In this document: in pieces, positions 1-8,405 of the stretch
Numbering within the stretch: position 1 is the stretch's first letter
Layout: every line of letters begins with the position of its first letter
DNA from: Pseudomonas sp. MRSN 12121
Lineage (GTDB): Bacteria > Pseudomonadota > Gammaproteobacteria > Pseudomonadales > Pseudomonadaceae
Assembly (NCBI RefSeq): GCF_000931465.1
Contig: NZ_CP010892.1
Span: 3,185,388 to 3,249,387, forward strand
Reading direction: 5' to 3'
DNA: 64,000 bases
Notes under the pieces: generated by a model
Told to the model about the DNA's origin: nothing
Database searches by the model: none
Seen by the model: the letters and a program-made list of their open reading frames with translations, nothing else
Position numbers and translations under genes: made by a program

Positions 1-189
1 CAGGCGGATACACCCTATGTAAAAGGCCAGAACCTCGAATATATGCAGGGAGTGCTCAAAGATATGGCCGTGGGCCAACGAACGATGCCAGAGGAAATGG
101 CCAGTGCGATGTCCGCGTTGAAGGATGGGGAACTGCAGCAATTGCTGGGGTATCTGCAAGGGTGCAAGCAGGAGGCGCTATGCCGATGA
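1..189 (+). CDS. C-type cytochrome, 3' part only (probable FccA-like partner)
   Basis: Frame 1 is open from the window edge to the TGA at 187-189 and gives 62 residues ending ...GYLQGCKQEALCR. The pattern, with a 'MPEEMASAMSALKDGELQQLLGYL' type of C-terminal helix, is that of the second half of class I cytochromes c of the c4/c553 group, where a Met ligand is followed by an amphipathic helix. The haem motif CXXCH would lie upstream of the window, so the assignment rests on this tail and on the context. The gene overlaps the next one, an FccB-like flavoprotein, by 10 nt, as expected if the two encode the cytochrome and flavoprotein subunits of one periplasmic complex. Confidence 0.6.
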   Translation, partial: QADTPYVKGQNLEYMQGVLKDMAVGQRTMPEEMASAMSALKDGELQQLLGYLQGCKQEALCR

Positions 190-1487
190 ATCCTCAACGC
201 CGGCGCTTGCTCAAGTGGCTGGCCACCGGTATCGGCGCGTCCTCGCTCCAGACCCTGGCCCGGCCCGTGGTGCCAGGGGCGGACGCCAAGCCCTATGCCG
301 TGGTGGTAATTGGCGGCGGCTTTGCCGGCGCCACCTTTGCCCGGACCCTGAGGCGCCTGGACGCCAATGTCGGGATCACTCTGGTCGAGCCCAACCGGGA
401 GTATCACTGCTGTCCGCTGGGCATCGAGTACCTGGTGGGCAAGCGCGACGAGGAAACCCTGGTTTTCGGTTACCAGCAGTTGCGAGCCGAAGGCATCGAG
501 GTGGTGTACCAACAGGCGCAGTCGATCGATGCCCGGCGTAAGCAGGTCAGGCTCGCCGACGGCTCGGCGCTGGGCTACGACCGTTGTGTGGTGGCCACAG
601 GCATTGGCTACAAGTACGACAGCATCGCCGGTTACAGCGAGGCGGTGGCCAGCCGCGTGCCCCATGCGTGGGGCGGTGGCGAGCAGCTGCGCCTGCTCAA
701 GCGGCAGTTGGAGGCCATGCCCAATGGCGGCCATGTGCTGATCTCGGTGCCGGTGGACGATTACCGCTGTCCGCCGGGGCCTTACGAGCGGGCCAGCCTG
801 ATTGCCGATTACCTCAAGACCCACAAGCCCGATTCGCGGGTGATCATCCTCGACGCCAAGCCACGTTTCGCCAAACAGGCGCAGTTCGAACAGGCCTGGA
901 AGCGCTTCTACGGCTATGGCACCGAGTGGGCCACCATCCAGTGGATCGGGGCCCAGCAGGGCGGCACCGTGCTCGGCTTCGACGAGGCCAGGGGCCAGTT
1001 GTTGACCGAGGGTGGTCCGGTCAGCGGCCAGGTGATCAATATCATTGCGCCACAGCAGGCCGACGATTTTTCACGGCGCAACGGCCTGGCCGCCGAACAC
1101 GGCTGGTGCCCGGTCAACACCCAGACCCTGGAATCGCTGCTGGTGCCGGATGTGCATGTGATCGGCGACGCGGCCTACGCCGAGAAGCTGCCCAAGTCGG
1201 CGTTCGCCGCGACCTGTCAGGCCCGGGTCTGCGCCCTGGCCATCCACAGCCAGATGCATGGCCTGGCGCTGCTCAAGCCGCAGTACATGAATGTCTGCTA
1301 CAGCCTGTGTGGCGACAACTATGGCATCTCGGTGTTGTTGCATTACCGGCATGACGCGGCCAGCAATGTCATCGAGATCGAAACCTTGCGGGGCACGCCC
1401 CTCGATGCCAGCGACGAGGATTACCGCCGCGAAGCGCAGTCGGCCTACAGCATGTTCGACAACCTGGTCAAAGAGGCCTTCGGCTAG
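180..1487 (+). CDS. FccB-like flavocytochrome c / sulfide dehydrogenase flavoprotein subunit
   Basis: A 435-aa FAD-dependent oxidoreductase of the pyridine nucleotide-disulphide family. The start at 180 has GGAGG at 171-175. The N-terminus carries a twin-arginine-like signal (RRRLLKW, then a hydrophobic stretch), so it is probably exported to the periplasm. The FAD dinucleotide fold VVVIGGGFAG follows. Two cysteines sit in the FccB context of the redox-active disulphide: Cys197 in RCPPGPYER and Cys351 in QARVCALA. In known FCSD enzymes this subunit oxidises sulfide or polysulfide and passes electrons to a c-type cytochrome, matching the overlapping cytochrome gene upstream. The substrate here is inferred, since Pseudomonas is not a classical sulfur oxidiser. 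The family is clear, the substrate is not. Confidence 0.8.
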   Translation: MPMNPQRRRLLKWLATGIGASSLQTLARPVVPGADAKPYAVVVIGGGFAGATFARTLRRLDANVGITLVEPNREYHCCPLGIEYLVGKRDEETLVFGYQQLRAEGIEVVYQQAQSIDARRKQVRLADGSALGYDRCVVATGIGYKYDSIAGYSEAVASRVPHAWGGGEQLRLLKRQLEAMPNGGHVLISVPVDDYRCPPGPYERASLIADYLKTHKPDSRVIILDAKPRFAKQAQFEQAWKRFYGYGTEWATIQWIGAQQGGTVLGFDEARGQLLTEGGPVSGQVINIIAPQQADDFSRRNGLAAEHGWCPVNTQTLESLLVPDVHVIGDAAYAEKLPKSAFAATCQARVCALAIHSQMHGLALLKPQYMNVCYSLCGDNYGISVLLHYRHDAASNVIEIETLRGTPLDASDEDYRREAQSAYSMFDNLVKEAFG

Positions 1488-1514
1488 GGCCGTCGGACGA
1501 GTGCCGTTGCGCTG

Positions 1515-1952
1515 TCAGGCCACCCAACCGAGGGTGGCCCAGGCCAGTACGGCATACCGCGCACCCTTGGCCAGGGTGACGAGCAGCAGGAAGCGCTTCA
1601 GCGGTTCGCCCATGACCCCGGCCACCAGGGTCAGCGGGTCGCCGACGATCGGCAGCCAGCTCAACAGCAGGGACCAATGGCCGTAGCGCTGGTAATGGCG
1701 GCGGGCGGTGTGCAGGTGGCGCGGGCCGACGGGGAACCAGCGGCGGTCCTTGTAGTGTTCCAGGCGCCGGCCCAGCCACCAGTTCACCAGGGAACCCAGG
1801 ACATTGCCGGTCGTGGCGACGGCCAGCAGCAACCACAGGTTGTACTGGCCGTTGAGCAACAGGCCCACCAGCACCGCTTCGGACTGCAGCGGCAGCAGGG
1901 TGGCGGCGCCGAACGCCGCCAGGAACAGGCCGAGGCAGGCGGCGAGGATCAA
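1515..1952 (-). CDS. YqaA-family (DedA-like) inner-membrane protein
   Basis: A 145-aa membrane protein with about four hydrophobic segments and the motifs LLNGQYNLWLLL, ATTGNVLGSLVNWWLGR and SWLPIVGDPLTLVAG, all typical of the YqaA branch of the VTT/DedA superfamily. No ATG is available at a sensible place. The best start is a TTG at 1952 that overlaps the TGA of the upstream DUF411 gene (4 nt), so it is probably translationally coupled and is the last gene of the copper block. YqaA proteins are proposed membrane transporters or lipid-handling proteins without an established substrate. The TTG start is an inference from spacing and overlap. Confidence 0.75.
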   Translation of the reverse strand: MILAACLGLFLAAFGAATLLPLQSEAVLVGLLLNGQYNLWLLLAVATTGNVLGSLVNWWLGRRLEHYKDRRWFPVGPRHLHTARRHYQRYGHWSLLLSWLPIVGDPLTLVAGVMGEPLKRFLLLVTLAKGARYAVLAWATLGWVA

Positions 1953-2398
1953 TGGGCCGGGTAGTCCGCGACCACCACGTCCTGGCCTTCCTTGGTCAGG
2001 CCGATGACCTGGTAGGCGTCGGCGGGCATGCCGTCCATTTCCATGCCGGGCGAGCCCATGGGCATGCCGGGGGCGGCGACGCCGAGCAGGTCGTCGCGCT
2101 GGCGCAGGGCCAGGACCTGGTCCGCCGGCACATGGCCCTCGACGAATTTGCCGTCGATCACCGCGGTGTGGCAGGAAGCCAGGCGCGGAACCACGCCCAG
2201 GCGTTGCTTGACCTCGCTCATGTTGCTCTCGACATGGTCGTTGACCTTGAAGCCGTTGGCCTGCAGATGCTCGATCCATTTCTTGCAGCAACCGCAGTTG
2301 GCGTCGCGGTGCACGTCGATCGGGATCAGGTCGGCGGCCTGGGCCAGGGAGCCGACGAGCAGGGCGGACAGGGCCGCCAGGCGCAGAATTTTGTTCAT
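1949..2398 (-). CDS. copG: DUF411 metal-binding protein (CopG-type copper resistance)
   Basis: A 149-aa periplasmic protein. The chosen ATG at 2398 begins a standard signal peptide (MNKILRLAALSALLVGSLAQA). An in-frame ATG at 2416 would add six residues. The mature domain starts with VHRDANCGCCKKW, the CXCC cluster used for copper binding in CopG/DUF411 proteins, and continues with SCHTAVIDGKFVEGHVP, typical of the family. The tail is Met/Gly-rich (GMPMGSPGMEMDGMP), a common soft-metal ligand pattern. It lies on the same strand as copABCD, separated from copD by a REP pair, and overlaps the YqaA-like gene. A role in periplasmic copper handling follows from the family and the neighbours. Confidence 0.8.
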   Translation of the reverse strand: MNKILRLAALSALLVGSLAQAADLIPIDVHRDANCGCCKKWIEHLQANGFKVNDHVESNMSEVKQRLGVVPRLASCHTAVIDGKFVEGHVPADQVLALRQRDDLLGVAAPGMPMGSPGMEMDGMPADAYQVIGLTKEGQDVVVADYPAH

Positions 2399-2572
2399 GG
2401 ACAGTCTCTTGGTCATCAGGGGGCGCTGGCGCCATGGCAGGCGCGGGGTGCGCCGCAGGGTGGGTATTTTGCTACGTTTCGCGCGCGCGGCGTGACGCTT
2501 GTGTTTCAACGTTATACCAGGCGGGCGTTCGTTCTTTGTGGTGGGCCTGTCGCATCGCGTTATCGTTCATCT

Positions 2573-2631
2573 CGGGCAAGCCTCGCTCCTACGCAAGCAT
2601 GTGCATTCTGTGTAGGAGCGAGGCTTGCCCG
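2573..2631. repeat. REP pair (inverted repetitive extragenic palindromes)
   Basis: Two 20-nt arms, CGGGCAAGCCTCGCTCCTAC and its exact reverse complement at 2612-2631, are separated by 19 nt. This is the common Pseudomonas REP sequence. It sits between copD and copG, where it could act as an mRNA-stabilising hairpin or partial terminator. Confidence 0.85.
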
Positions 2632-2659
2632 CGAGGGGGACGCCGCGGTTTGTCCGGCA

Positions 2660-3565
2660 CTACGCGTCATTGGGACTCAGGATGCCGAGCGCCGCCACCA
2701 GGCCAAGCACCAGCAGGGCCGCTGCCAGTTCCAGGAACATGCTGCGGCGCAGGGCCGCCAGGGCGACATCGGGCGAGCCCTGGTGCAATGCCTGTTGCAG
2801 TTGCGGCACCAGGTGAAAGCGGTTCAGCGCGGCGAATACCAGCATGCTGGCGAACACCGACACCTTCAGGCCCAGGAGCAGGCCATAGAGGCTGCCGCTC
2901 AAGGGGGCCAGGTCCGGGCCGGCGATCAGCAGGTAGTTGAACACCCCGGTGAGGCTCAGGCTGACCACGATCAGCGTGCCCAGGCGGGCAAACCCGCGCA
3001 GTGCCTCCAGCAGTTCATGAGGCTGCCGCCCGCCGGCCCCGGCACTGCCGCGCAACAGCAGGGCGAAGGCCGCCAACGCGCCCAGCCATGCAGCGGCGCC
3101 GAGCAGGTGCAGGATGTCGTTGCCCAGGTGCAGGTAGCGCCGGGCGCCATCGTCCATCGCGCCGTGGCCGGTCCAGGCCAGGGTCGCCAGGGCCGTCGCC
3201 GCGCACAGCGCCAGGGCGTAGCGGGCGAACCGGCCGCGTCCCGCCAGCGCCACGCCGGCCAGCAGCAAGGCCGCCAGGCGCAGCAGCCAGCTGTGGCCAG
3301 CGGCGGTTTCCAACAGCAGCATCGACAGCAGCGCGGGGTCCAGTTCGGCCAGGCTCGCCGCGCCGCTCATCGACAGCGCCAGGCGTAGCAGCGCGCCGCC
3401 GGACAGCAGCACGCTCAGGCCCAGGGTTACCGCCAATGGCCGGCGAAACCGCCAGCGATCCTGTTCGCCGCGCAGCCCGTAGAGGCCGAACAGCGCCAGG
3501 CCGAACAGCAGCGTCAAGTCCAGGTACAGGGCAAAACGCAAGGCGATATCGATGAGCCCGCCCAT
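2660..3565 (-). CDS. copD: Copper resistance inner-membrane protein CopD
   Basis: A 301-aa polytopic membrane protein with about eight hydrophobic helices. It matches CopD of the copABCD systems in length, order of neighbours and motifs: the N-terminal helix (IDIALRFALYLDLTLLFGLALFGLY), SWLLRLAALLLAG, WTGHGAMDDGARRYLHLGNDILHLLGAAAWLGAL with the His residues thought to bind copper, and LNRFHLVPQ. With CopC it is thought to move copper from the periplasm into the cytoplasm, for example for cuproprotein assembly. Its ATG lies 3 nt after the copC stop, so copC and copD are co-translated. Confidence 0.92.
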   Translation of the reverse strand: MGGLIDIALRFALYLDLTLLFGLALFGLYGLRGEQDRWRFRRPLAVTLGLSVLLSGGALLRLALSMSGAASLAELDPALLSMLLLETAAGHSWLLRLAALLLAGVALAGRGRFARYALALCAATALATLAWTGHGAMDDGARRYLHLGNDILHLLGAAAWLGALAAFALLLRGSAGAGGRQPHELLEALRGFARLGTLIVVSLSLTGVFNYLLIAGPDLAPLSGSLYGLLLGLKVSVFASMLVFAALNRFHLVPQLQQALHQGSPDVALAALRRSMFLELAAALLVLGLVAALGILSPNDA

Positions 3566-3568
3566 GAC

Positions 3569-3952
3569 TCAGTTGACGTCGAAGGTCAGGTTGCCGGTGA
3601 TCGGATGGGTATCGGCGGACACCGCCCGCCATTCGACCTTGTAGCTGCCCGCGGTCAGCGGCGCGGCCGGGGTGATGATCATGCTTTTCGGGTCGTTGCC
3701 TCCGGCCACGGCGGCCTTGACCGGCATCGGCGCGTGGCTCATCCCGGCCATGCCGGTCATCAGCAGCCGGGCCCCGGAAAACTGCCGGGTGAGGGTTTCC
3801 GAGAACTGCAGTTCGATCTTTGCCGGCGCCGCGACCCTGGCGCCTTCGGCCGGGGTCGAGGCCACGAGCTTGGGGTGGGCCTGGGCGAGGCCGGTCAGGG
3901 ACAATCCGCCGCCCAGGGCGACGGCGAGGACGAGATGCTTGAGGTAGGACAT
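3569..3952 (-). CDS. copC: Periplasmic copper-binding protein CopC
   Basis: A 127-aa protein with a cleavable signal ending ...LAQA|HPKLVAS. The mature chain therefore begins with His, the N-terminal Cu(II) ligand of CopC. The Met/His-rich loop MTGMAGMSHAPMP is the Cu(I) site region, and VEWRAVSADTHPITG near the C-terminus carries the conserved His of the Cu(II) site. Length and beta-sandwich pattern are those of the CopC family. It lies 60 nt after copB and 3 nt before copD. Confidence 0.93.
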   Translation of the reverse strand: MSYLKHLVLAVALGGGLSLTGLAQAHPKLVASTPAEGARVAAPAKIELQFSETLTRQFSGARLLMTGMAGMSHAPMPVKAAVAGGNDPKSMIITPAAPLTAGSYKVEWRAVSADTHPITGNLTFDVN

Positions 3953-4012
3953 GCAAGGCTCCAGCGGCAGTGGCCGCGCTATTTTCTTTCTGGTTATCGA
4001 TTCAAGGGTGGA

Positions 4013-4942
4013 TCAGAACCACATGCGCACACCGAGCACCAGCCGGGCTTCGTTGCTGTCTTCGCCTTCTTCCCGGGCGTAGTCGGCGCTCTTGCCGTAG
4101 CTGCGGTTCCAGGTCACGCCGATGTAGGGCGCGAACTGGCGGTGCAACTCGTAACGCAGGCGCAGGCCGGCTTCCAGGTCGGAAAGGCCCGAGCCGATGC
4201 CCCGTTGCGGGTCGTTCTTGCCATACAGGTTGACCTCCGCGGTGGGCTGCAGGATCAGGCGGTTGGTCAGCAGGATGTCGTACTCGGCCTTCAGGCCCAG
4301 CGCGCTCTGGCCGCCTTCGCCCAGGTAGGCGGTGACCTCGCTTTCGAAGTTGTACAGGGCCATGCCTTGCAGCCCGAGGGCGGCCCAGGTCTGGGGCGCG
4401 CCGGGCTTGAAGTCCTGGCGCACGCCGCTGACCACATCCCACCAGGGGCCGATGGCATGCCCCCAGAGCGCCTCGACCTGGGCGCTTTCGGTCCGGCCGT
4501 TGCTGCGTTCGCCCTCGCTGCGCAGCCACAGCCGGTCGATGTCGCCGCCGATCCAGCCGTTCAGGTCCCAGGCCAGGGCACTGCCGTCATCGGCGTCCTG
4601 GTACTCCAGGCGATCGACCAGCCAGAACGAGTTGATGGCCTTGTCGTGCACCCCGTGGCCGGCCACGGGCGGGAAGGCGGCCTGGCGATCGGCGTCGGTG
4701 AGCACCGGGATCGGCGTGCGGCTCTGGGGCGGGGCCGGCGAATCCATCATCTGCATGGGTTCGCCGTCCATGCCGGTCATCTGGCTGTGGTCCATGCCCG
4801 GCATGGCGTCGTTCGGCTGGGCGGCCGCCGGCGCGGGCGCGTGGCGCATCGTCGAGTGGTCCATGGCCTGGGCGGCGTGCAGCGTGCCGGCACCGAGGCC
4901 GAGCAGGGCGGTCAACAGGGTCAAGGCGTTTTTCGGCATCAT
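4013..4942 (-). CDS. copB: Outer-membrane copper resistance protein CopB
   Basis: A 309-aa protein with a signal peptide ([23 protein letters not shown]). A Met/His-rich segment follows ([30 protein letters not shown]), then a CopB/PcoB beta-barrel domain of about 220 residues with alternating aromatic strands. It ends in RMWF, a typical outer-membrane C-terminal Phe. CopB proteins sit in the outer membrane and bind or exclude copper. The start overlaps the copA stop by 4 nt (ATGA), which couples the two. The proximal Met-rich segment is shorter than the one in CopA. Confidence 0.92.
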   Translation of the reverse strand: MMPKNALTLLTALLGLGAGTLHAAQAMDHSTMRHAPAPAAAQPNDAMPGMDHSQMTGMDGEPMQMMDSPAPPQSRTPIPVLTDADRQAAFPPVAGHGVHDKAINSFWLVDRLEYQDADDGSALAWDLNGWIGGDIDRLWLRSEGERSNGRTESAQVEALWGHAIGPWWDVVSGVRQDFKPGAPQTWAALGLQGMALYNFESEVTAYLGEGGQSALGLKAEYDILLTNRLILQPTAEVNLYGKNDPQRGIGSGLSDLEAGLRLRYELHRQFAPYIGVTWNRSYGKSADYAREEGEDSNEARLVLGVRMWF

Positions 4943-6807
4943 GCGGCGCTCCCGGCTTCGTCCACGCGTACTTCGCGAAACATGCCCATTTCCATGTGAA
5001 ACAGCAGGTGGCAGTGGTAGGCCCAGCGCCCGAGGGCGTCGGCGGTCACCCGATAGCTGCGCTTGCTGCCCGGTGGCATGTCAATCGTGTGCTTGCGCAC
5101 CAGGAAGCGTCCCTGTTCGTCTTCCAGGTCGCTCCACATGCCATGCAGGTGGATGGGGTGGGTCATCATGGTGTCGTTGACCAGGGTGATGCGCACCCGC
5201 TCGCCGTAGGTCAGGCGCACCGGTTCGGCATCGCTGAACTTGATGCCGTCGAACGACCAGGCGAACTTCTCCATGTGCCCGGTCAGGTGCAGCTCGATGG
5301 TGCGGCTCGGCTCGCGCCCGTCGGGGTCTTCGAAGGTGCTGCGCAGGTCGGCGTAGGTCAGCACCCGGCGGCCGTTGTCGCGCAGGCCGATGCCGGGGTC
5401 GCCGAGTTTCGGGGTCGGGCTCATGGTCTGCATGTCCACCAGCGGGTTGCCGTCTTCCGAGGCTGGGTGGCTCTGCATGGCAGCGCCCATCGCGCCGTGG
5501 TCCATGCCCGACATGCCGGCCATGCCGCTGTGATCCATGCCCTGCATCTGGCTGTGATCCATCCCAGCCATATTGCCGTGATCCATGCCTTGCATCTGGC
5601 TGTGGTCCATCCCGGCCATGCTGCCGTGGTCCATGCCCTGCATCTGGCCATGGTCCATGCCGGGCATGGCGCCCATGCTGCCGTGATCCATGCCCATGTC
5701 GGCCATGCTGATCAGCGGCCGCGGGTCCAGGGGCGGGATGTCCGCGCTCAGCCCGGGGCGCTGGCTCAGGGTGCCGCGGGCGTAGCCGGTGCGGTCCATG
5801 GACTGGGCGAAGAGGGTGTAGGCCTCCAGCGCGCCGGGCTCGACCAGTACGTCGTAGGTTTCCGCCACGGCGATGCGCAACTCGTCGACGCTGACCGGCT
5901 GCACGTATTGGCCGTCCGCGGCGACCACGGTCATCTTCAGCCCGGGAATGCGCACATCGAAGTAGCTCATGGCCGAGCCGTTGATCAGGCGCAGGCGCAG
6001 TTTCTCGCCGGGCTTGAACAGCCCGGTCCAGTTGCCGCCCGGGCTCTGGCCATTGATCAGGTAGGTGTAGGTATGGCCGCTGACGTCGGCCAGGTCCGTG
6101 GGGCTCATGTTCATCTGCGCCCACATCTTGCGGTCGGCGAGCGTCGCCGCCCAACCGTCGCGGCTGACGTCCTCGATAAAATCGCCCACGGTGCGCTTGT
6201 GGAAGTTGTAGTAGCCGGACTGCTTTTTCAGGATGTGCATCAGGCGTTCCGGGGCTTCGTCGCTCCAGTCGCTGAGCATCACCACGTAGTCGCGGTCGTA
6301 GTCGAAGGGTTCCGGCTCGCGGGCCTCGATCACCAGCGGCCCGTAGACCCCGGCTTGTTCCTGCAAGCCGGAATGGCTGTGGTACCAGTAGGTGCCGTTC
6401 TGCTGGACCTTGAAGCGGTACTCGTACATCCCGCCCGGGGCGATGCCGTGGAAGCTCAGGCCCGGGACGCCGTCCATGTTGGCCGGCAGGATCAGGCCGT
6501 GCCAGTGGATCGAGGTGTCCTGCTGTTCCAGGCGGTTGCGCACCCGGATGGTCACGGTGTCGCCTTCGCGCCAGCGCAGCAGCGGGCCGGGCAGGCCGCC
6601 ATTGATGGTCATCGCCGTGCGCGGCGTGCCGCTGTAGTTGACCTGGGATTCACCGATGAACAGGTCGAACTGCTGGCCGCTGAGTGCCGGCAGTTGGCCG
6701 TCGGCGCTGCGCGCCCAGAGCGGTTGCTGCCAGAGTCCGGTGCCGGCCAGTACGCCGCCGGCGGCCAGGCCCTTGATAAAACTGCGTCGTGTGGGTTTTA
6801 CGTGCAT
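4939..6807 (-). CDS. copA: Multicopper oxidase CopA, copper resistance
   Basis: A 622-aa periplasmic multicopper oxidase. The twin-arginine signal is [13 protein letters not shown]. The copper-site motifs are IHWHG (His 101 and 103), YWYHSHSG (about 141-146), HPIHLHGMW near residue 550 and [14 protein letters not shown] near residue 597, which together supply the T1, T2 and T3 centres. Residues of about 370-440 hold eight MDH[GS] repeats, a Met/His-rich linker that binds Cu(I). The protein oxidises Cu(I) and binds copper in the periplasm. It is the first gene of copABCD, and a candidate CopR operator lies about 80-95 nt upstream of the ATG. Confidence 0.95.
   Translation of the reverse strand: MHVKPTRRSFIKGLAAGGVLAGTGLWQQPLWARSADGQLPALSGQQFDLFIGESQVNYSGTPRTAMTINGGLPGPLLRWREGDTVTIRVRNRLEQQDTSIHWHGLILPANMDGVPGLSFHGIAPGGMYEYRFKVQQNGTYWYHSHSGLQEQAGVYGPLVIEAREPEPFDYDRDYVVMLSDWSDEAPERLMHILKKQSGYYNFHKRTVGDFIEDVSRDGWAATLADRKMWAQMNMSPTDLADVSGHTYTYLINGQSPGGNWTGLFKPGEKLRLRLINGSAMSYFDVRIPGLKMTVVAADGQYVQPVSVDELRIAVAETYDVLVEPGALEAYTLFAQSMDRTGYARGTLSQRPGLSADIPPLDPRPLISMADMGMDHGSMGAMPGMDHGQMQGMDHGSMAGMDHSQMQGMDHGNMAGMDHSQMQGMDHSGMAGMSGMDHGAMGAAMQSHPASEDGNPLVDMQTMSPTPKLGDPGIGLRDNGRRVLTYADLRSTFEDPDGREPSRTIELHLTGHMEKFAWSFDGIKFSDAEPVRLTYGERVRITLVNDTMMTHPIHLHGMWSDLEDEQGRFLVRKHTIDMPPGSKRSYRVTADALGRWAYHCHLLFHMEMGMFREVRVDEAGSAA
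5486..5698 (-). repeat. In-frame Met/His repeat array within copA
   Basis: This coding segment repeats units of the type [16 protein letters not shown]. Eight MDH motifs can be counted, with the alternating pair [16 protein letters not shown] present as near-identical DNA copies. Repeats of this kind grow and shrink by slippage and set the number of thioether copper ligands. It is part of the protein, not an intergenic repeat. Confidence 0.85.
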
Positions 6808-6884
6808 GCCCCAAGGCTCCCTCGATCCTGGTGTGTCAGGTTGGGGCTGACCTTAAGGGGGCTGGCCTGTCAGGAAACTGAGGA

Positions 6885-6903
6885 TGACATTACAGATTTG
6901 TCA
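6885..6903. promoter_or_regulatory. Candidate CopR operator (cop box) between copA and divergent gene
   Basis: On the minus strand the sequence reads TGACA-AATC-TGTAAT. On the plus strand the outer half-sites form TGACA...TGTCA. The TGACA-N4-TGTNAT layout is like the sites bound by CopR/CusR-type response regulators. It lies about 80 nt upstream of copA and about 110 nt upstream of the divergent gene at 7015. A second site with the same layout is at 36314-36328. Binding is inferred. Confidence 0.55.
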
Positions 6904-7014
6904 GCGAAGGCAGGGGGGGCCGTAACAGGCGGTAATCAAAGCCGGCTCCAGGATTTCGCGCAGTGCTATATAAAAGACGCTCGCCCTCGACCCGTCCTGA
7001 ACAGAGAGATCTCC

Positions 7015-7470
7015 ATGAACAGACTTTTGCCCCTCGCGGCCCTGGCCCTGGCGTTCACCGCCCAGGCCCAGGCGGCGTACACCGAGCAGGAACAGCGCAA
7101 CAAACTCACGGTGCTGGAGTTTTATGAGCAGGGCCTGAACCGCAAGAACTTCGAGGCGGCGGCGCCTTACCTGGGCGAGCGCTACATCCAGCACAACCCC
7201 AATGCCGAGGATGGCGTGGAGGGCTTTCGCAAGTTCGTCGCCTTCCTCAAGCAGCGCTATCCGGACTCGCGCAGCGAGGTCGAGCAGGTGTTCGTCGATG
7301 GCGACTTCGTTATCCTGCATGTGCGGAACACGGGCAGGGTGCCGGGTGAGATCAAGTCGATCATCGACATCTTCCGCCTGGAGCAGGGCAAGATTGTCGA
7401 GCACTGGGACAGCATTCAGACGGTGCCGGAAAAGTCGGCCAATCCCAATGGCATGTTCCTCGGCAAGTAA
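7015..7470 (+). CDS. Exported SnoaL-like / nuclear transport factor 2-fold protein
   Basis: A 151-aa protein with a clear signal peptide (MNRLLPLAALALAFTAQAQA), then a single SnoaL-like domain. The pattern is an N-terminal helix (QRNKLTVLEFYEQGLNRKNFEAA), RYIQHNPNAEDGVEGFRKFV and a C-terminal sheet with DIFRLEQGKIVEHWDSIQ. Predicted SnoaL enzymes of this subgroup keep the HNP and EHWD residues. No substrate is known. It is divergent from copA, across 207 nt containing the candidate CopR site, so it may be co-regulated with copper resistance. The ATG at 7015 is preceded by AGAGAGAT. Confidence 0.75.
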   Translation: MNRLLPLAALALAFTAQAQAAYTEQEQRNKLTVLEFYEQGLNRKNFEAAAPYLGERYIQHNPNAEDGVEGFRKFVAFLKQRYPDSRSEVEQVFVDGDFVILHVRNTGRVPGEIKSIIDIFRLEQGKIVEHWDSIQTVPEKSANPNGMFLGK

Positions 7471-7479
7471 GGGCCGGGG

Positions 7480-7938
7480 TCAATCACCGGCTTGCTCCAG
7501 TTTGTTCTTGAGGTTGACCAGGGCCTGCGCGGACGACTGCTCCATGCGGGTGCGCAGGCCGCTCAGGTTGAGGTCGGTGGAGTAATGCAGGGTGCGCTTG
7601 AACAGCGTGCCTTCCCCCTGTTTGCTCAGGTGATAGTGGACCGAACCGTCCACCGCGGCGGAGCTGAACAGGGTCTTGAATTCCTTGGGAAACACCGCGA
7701 CCAGCACCCGGCAGCTCATCGGGACCTGCACCGCCAGCAGGTCGATGGTCTCGCTGAATCGGTGCCCCGCCGGCAATGAACCTGCCAGGCCCGTGTCGGC
7801 CCGCAGGGAAGTCGGGTGCCATTCGCACCAGCGATCCGGTTGCGTCACGTAGTAATAGACAGTATCGATCGGCGCGTCGATGTAGAGCTCATGGCAGATG
7901 AGCTCTTCTGTCAGATGCTGCTGACGTTGTCCCACCAT
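7480..7938 (-). CDS. SRPBCC (START-like) ligand-binding domain protein
   Basis: A 152-aa soluble protein starting at 7938 behind a strong AAGGAGGTG. Upstream in-frame codons up to 8130 lack such a site. The fold signature is the polyketide-cyclase/START type: ELYIDAPIDTVYYYVTQPDRWCEWHPTS at the N-terminus, a central sheet, and a long C-terminal helix (RTRMEQSSAQALVNLKNKL). Members bind hydrophobic ligands or act as cyclases and aromatases. Nothing here fixes the ligand. It converges on the SnoaL-like gene with 9 nt between the stop codons. Confidence 0.7.
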   Translation of the reverse strand: MVGQRQQHLTEELICHELYIDAPIDTVYYYVTQPDRWCEWHPTSLRADTGLAGSLPAGHRFSETIDLLAVQVPMSCRVLVAVFPKEFKTLFSSAAVDGSVHYHLSKQGEGTLFKRTLHYSTDLNLSGLRTRMEQSSAQALVNLKNKLEQAGD

Positions 7939-8405
7939 GCACCTCCTTGTGTCAGGAACACTGGAATCCGGAATTTCAAATATAGATGCCCGCGCGCCGG
8001 GCATGGGACGCGCAAGCGACCGTTCAGCGGACTTCACATGGGCGTCGCTCGCGGCTTGCCGGCAGGCCGGTGGGAGAGCGCCGTCGACAGGTGCAAGAAC
8101 GGCCTGCGGTGCCGCTCCGGTGACATTCAAGGGCGCGCTAATGCCTGCTGGGTGGTCTGCAGAATAGGGTTCAACCCATTGTTTCTAATGGGGAAAATTC
8201 AGGTTTTCGGCATTTGTATCGAGAATGTACGAAAATTGTAAAAAGTCGAAATATTTGTTGGAGCCCCGTCCCGGGCTGCCGATACTCCGGTCAATGTTTT
8301 CCCCCCCCATCAGGTTTCCAGGCCTGCCTGGGTTGGATTGACGCGATCTTCCTAGGCCGCGCAAGGCACCGAAGGCAGCAGAAAACCGAGACACAGGAGT
8401 CTTAT
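7939..8405. other. 467-nt intergenic region
   Basis: This divergent region serves the SRPBCC gene and the unidentified gene at 8406. The stretch 8165-8260 is clearly AT-richer than its surroundings and contains a small inverted repeat, CCCATT-gtttct-AATGGG (8173-8190). The rest is GC-rich with no coding pattern that I trust. The promoters of both genes must lie here, but no convincing -35/-10 pair stands out. Confidence 0.5.

Noticed and set aside
5486..5698. Regular short DNA repeats, at first sight like a CRISPR or tandem array
   Set aside because: They are in frame and encode the Met/His linker of CopA. There are no spacers of even length and no cas genes.
4996..6990. A long plus-strand open frame opposite copA
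   Set aside because: It is an antisense shadow. The product is rich in His, Val and Ala without motifs, while copA on the other strand is fully supported. Only the last part from 7015, the SnoaL-like gene, is real.
7939..8130. An N-terminal extension of the SRPBCC protein
   Set aside because: The strong AAGGAGGTG lies directly in front of the ATG at 7938, and the extension has no domain-like sequence.
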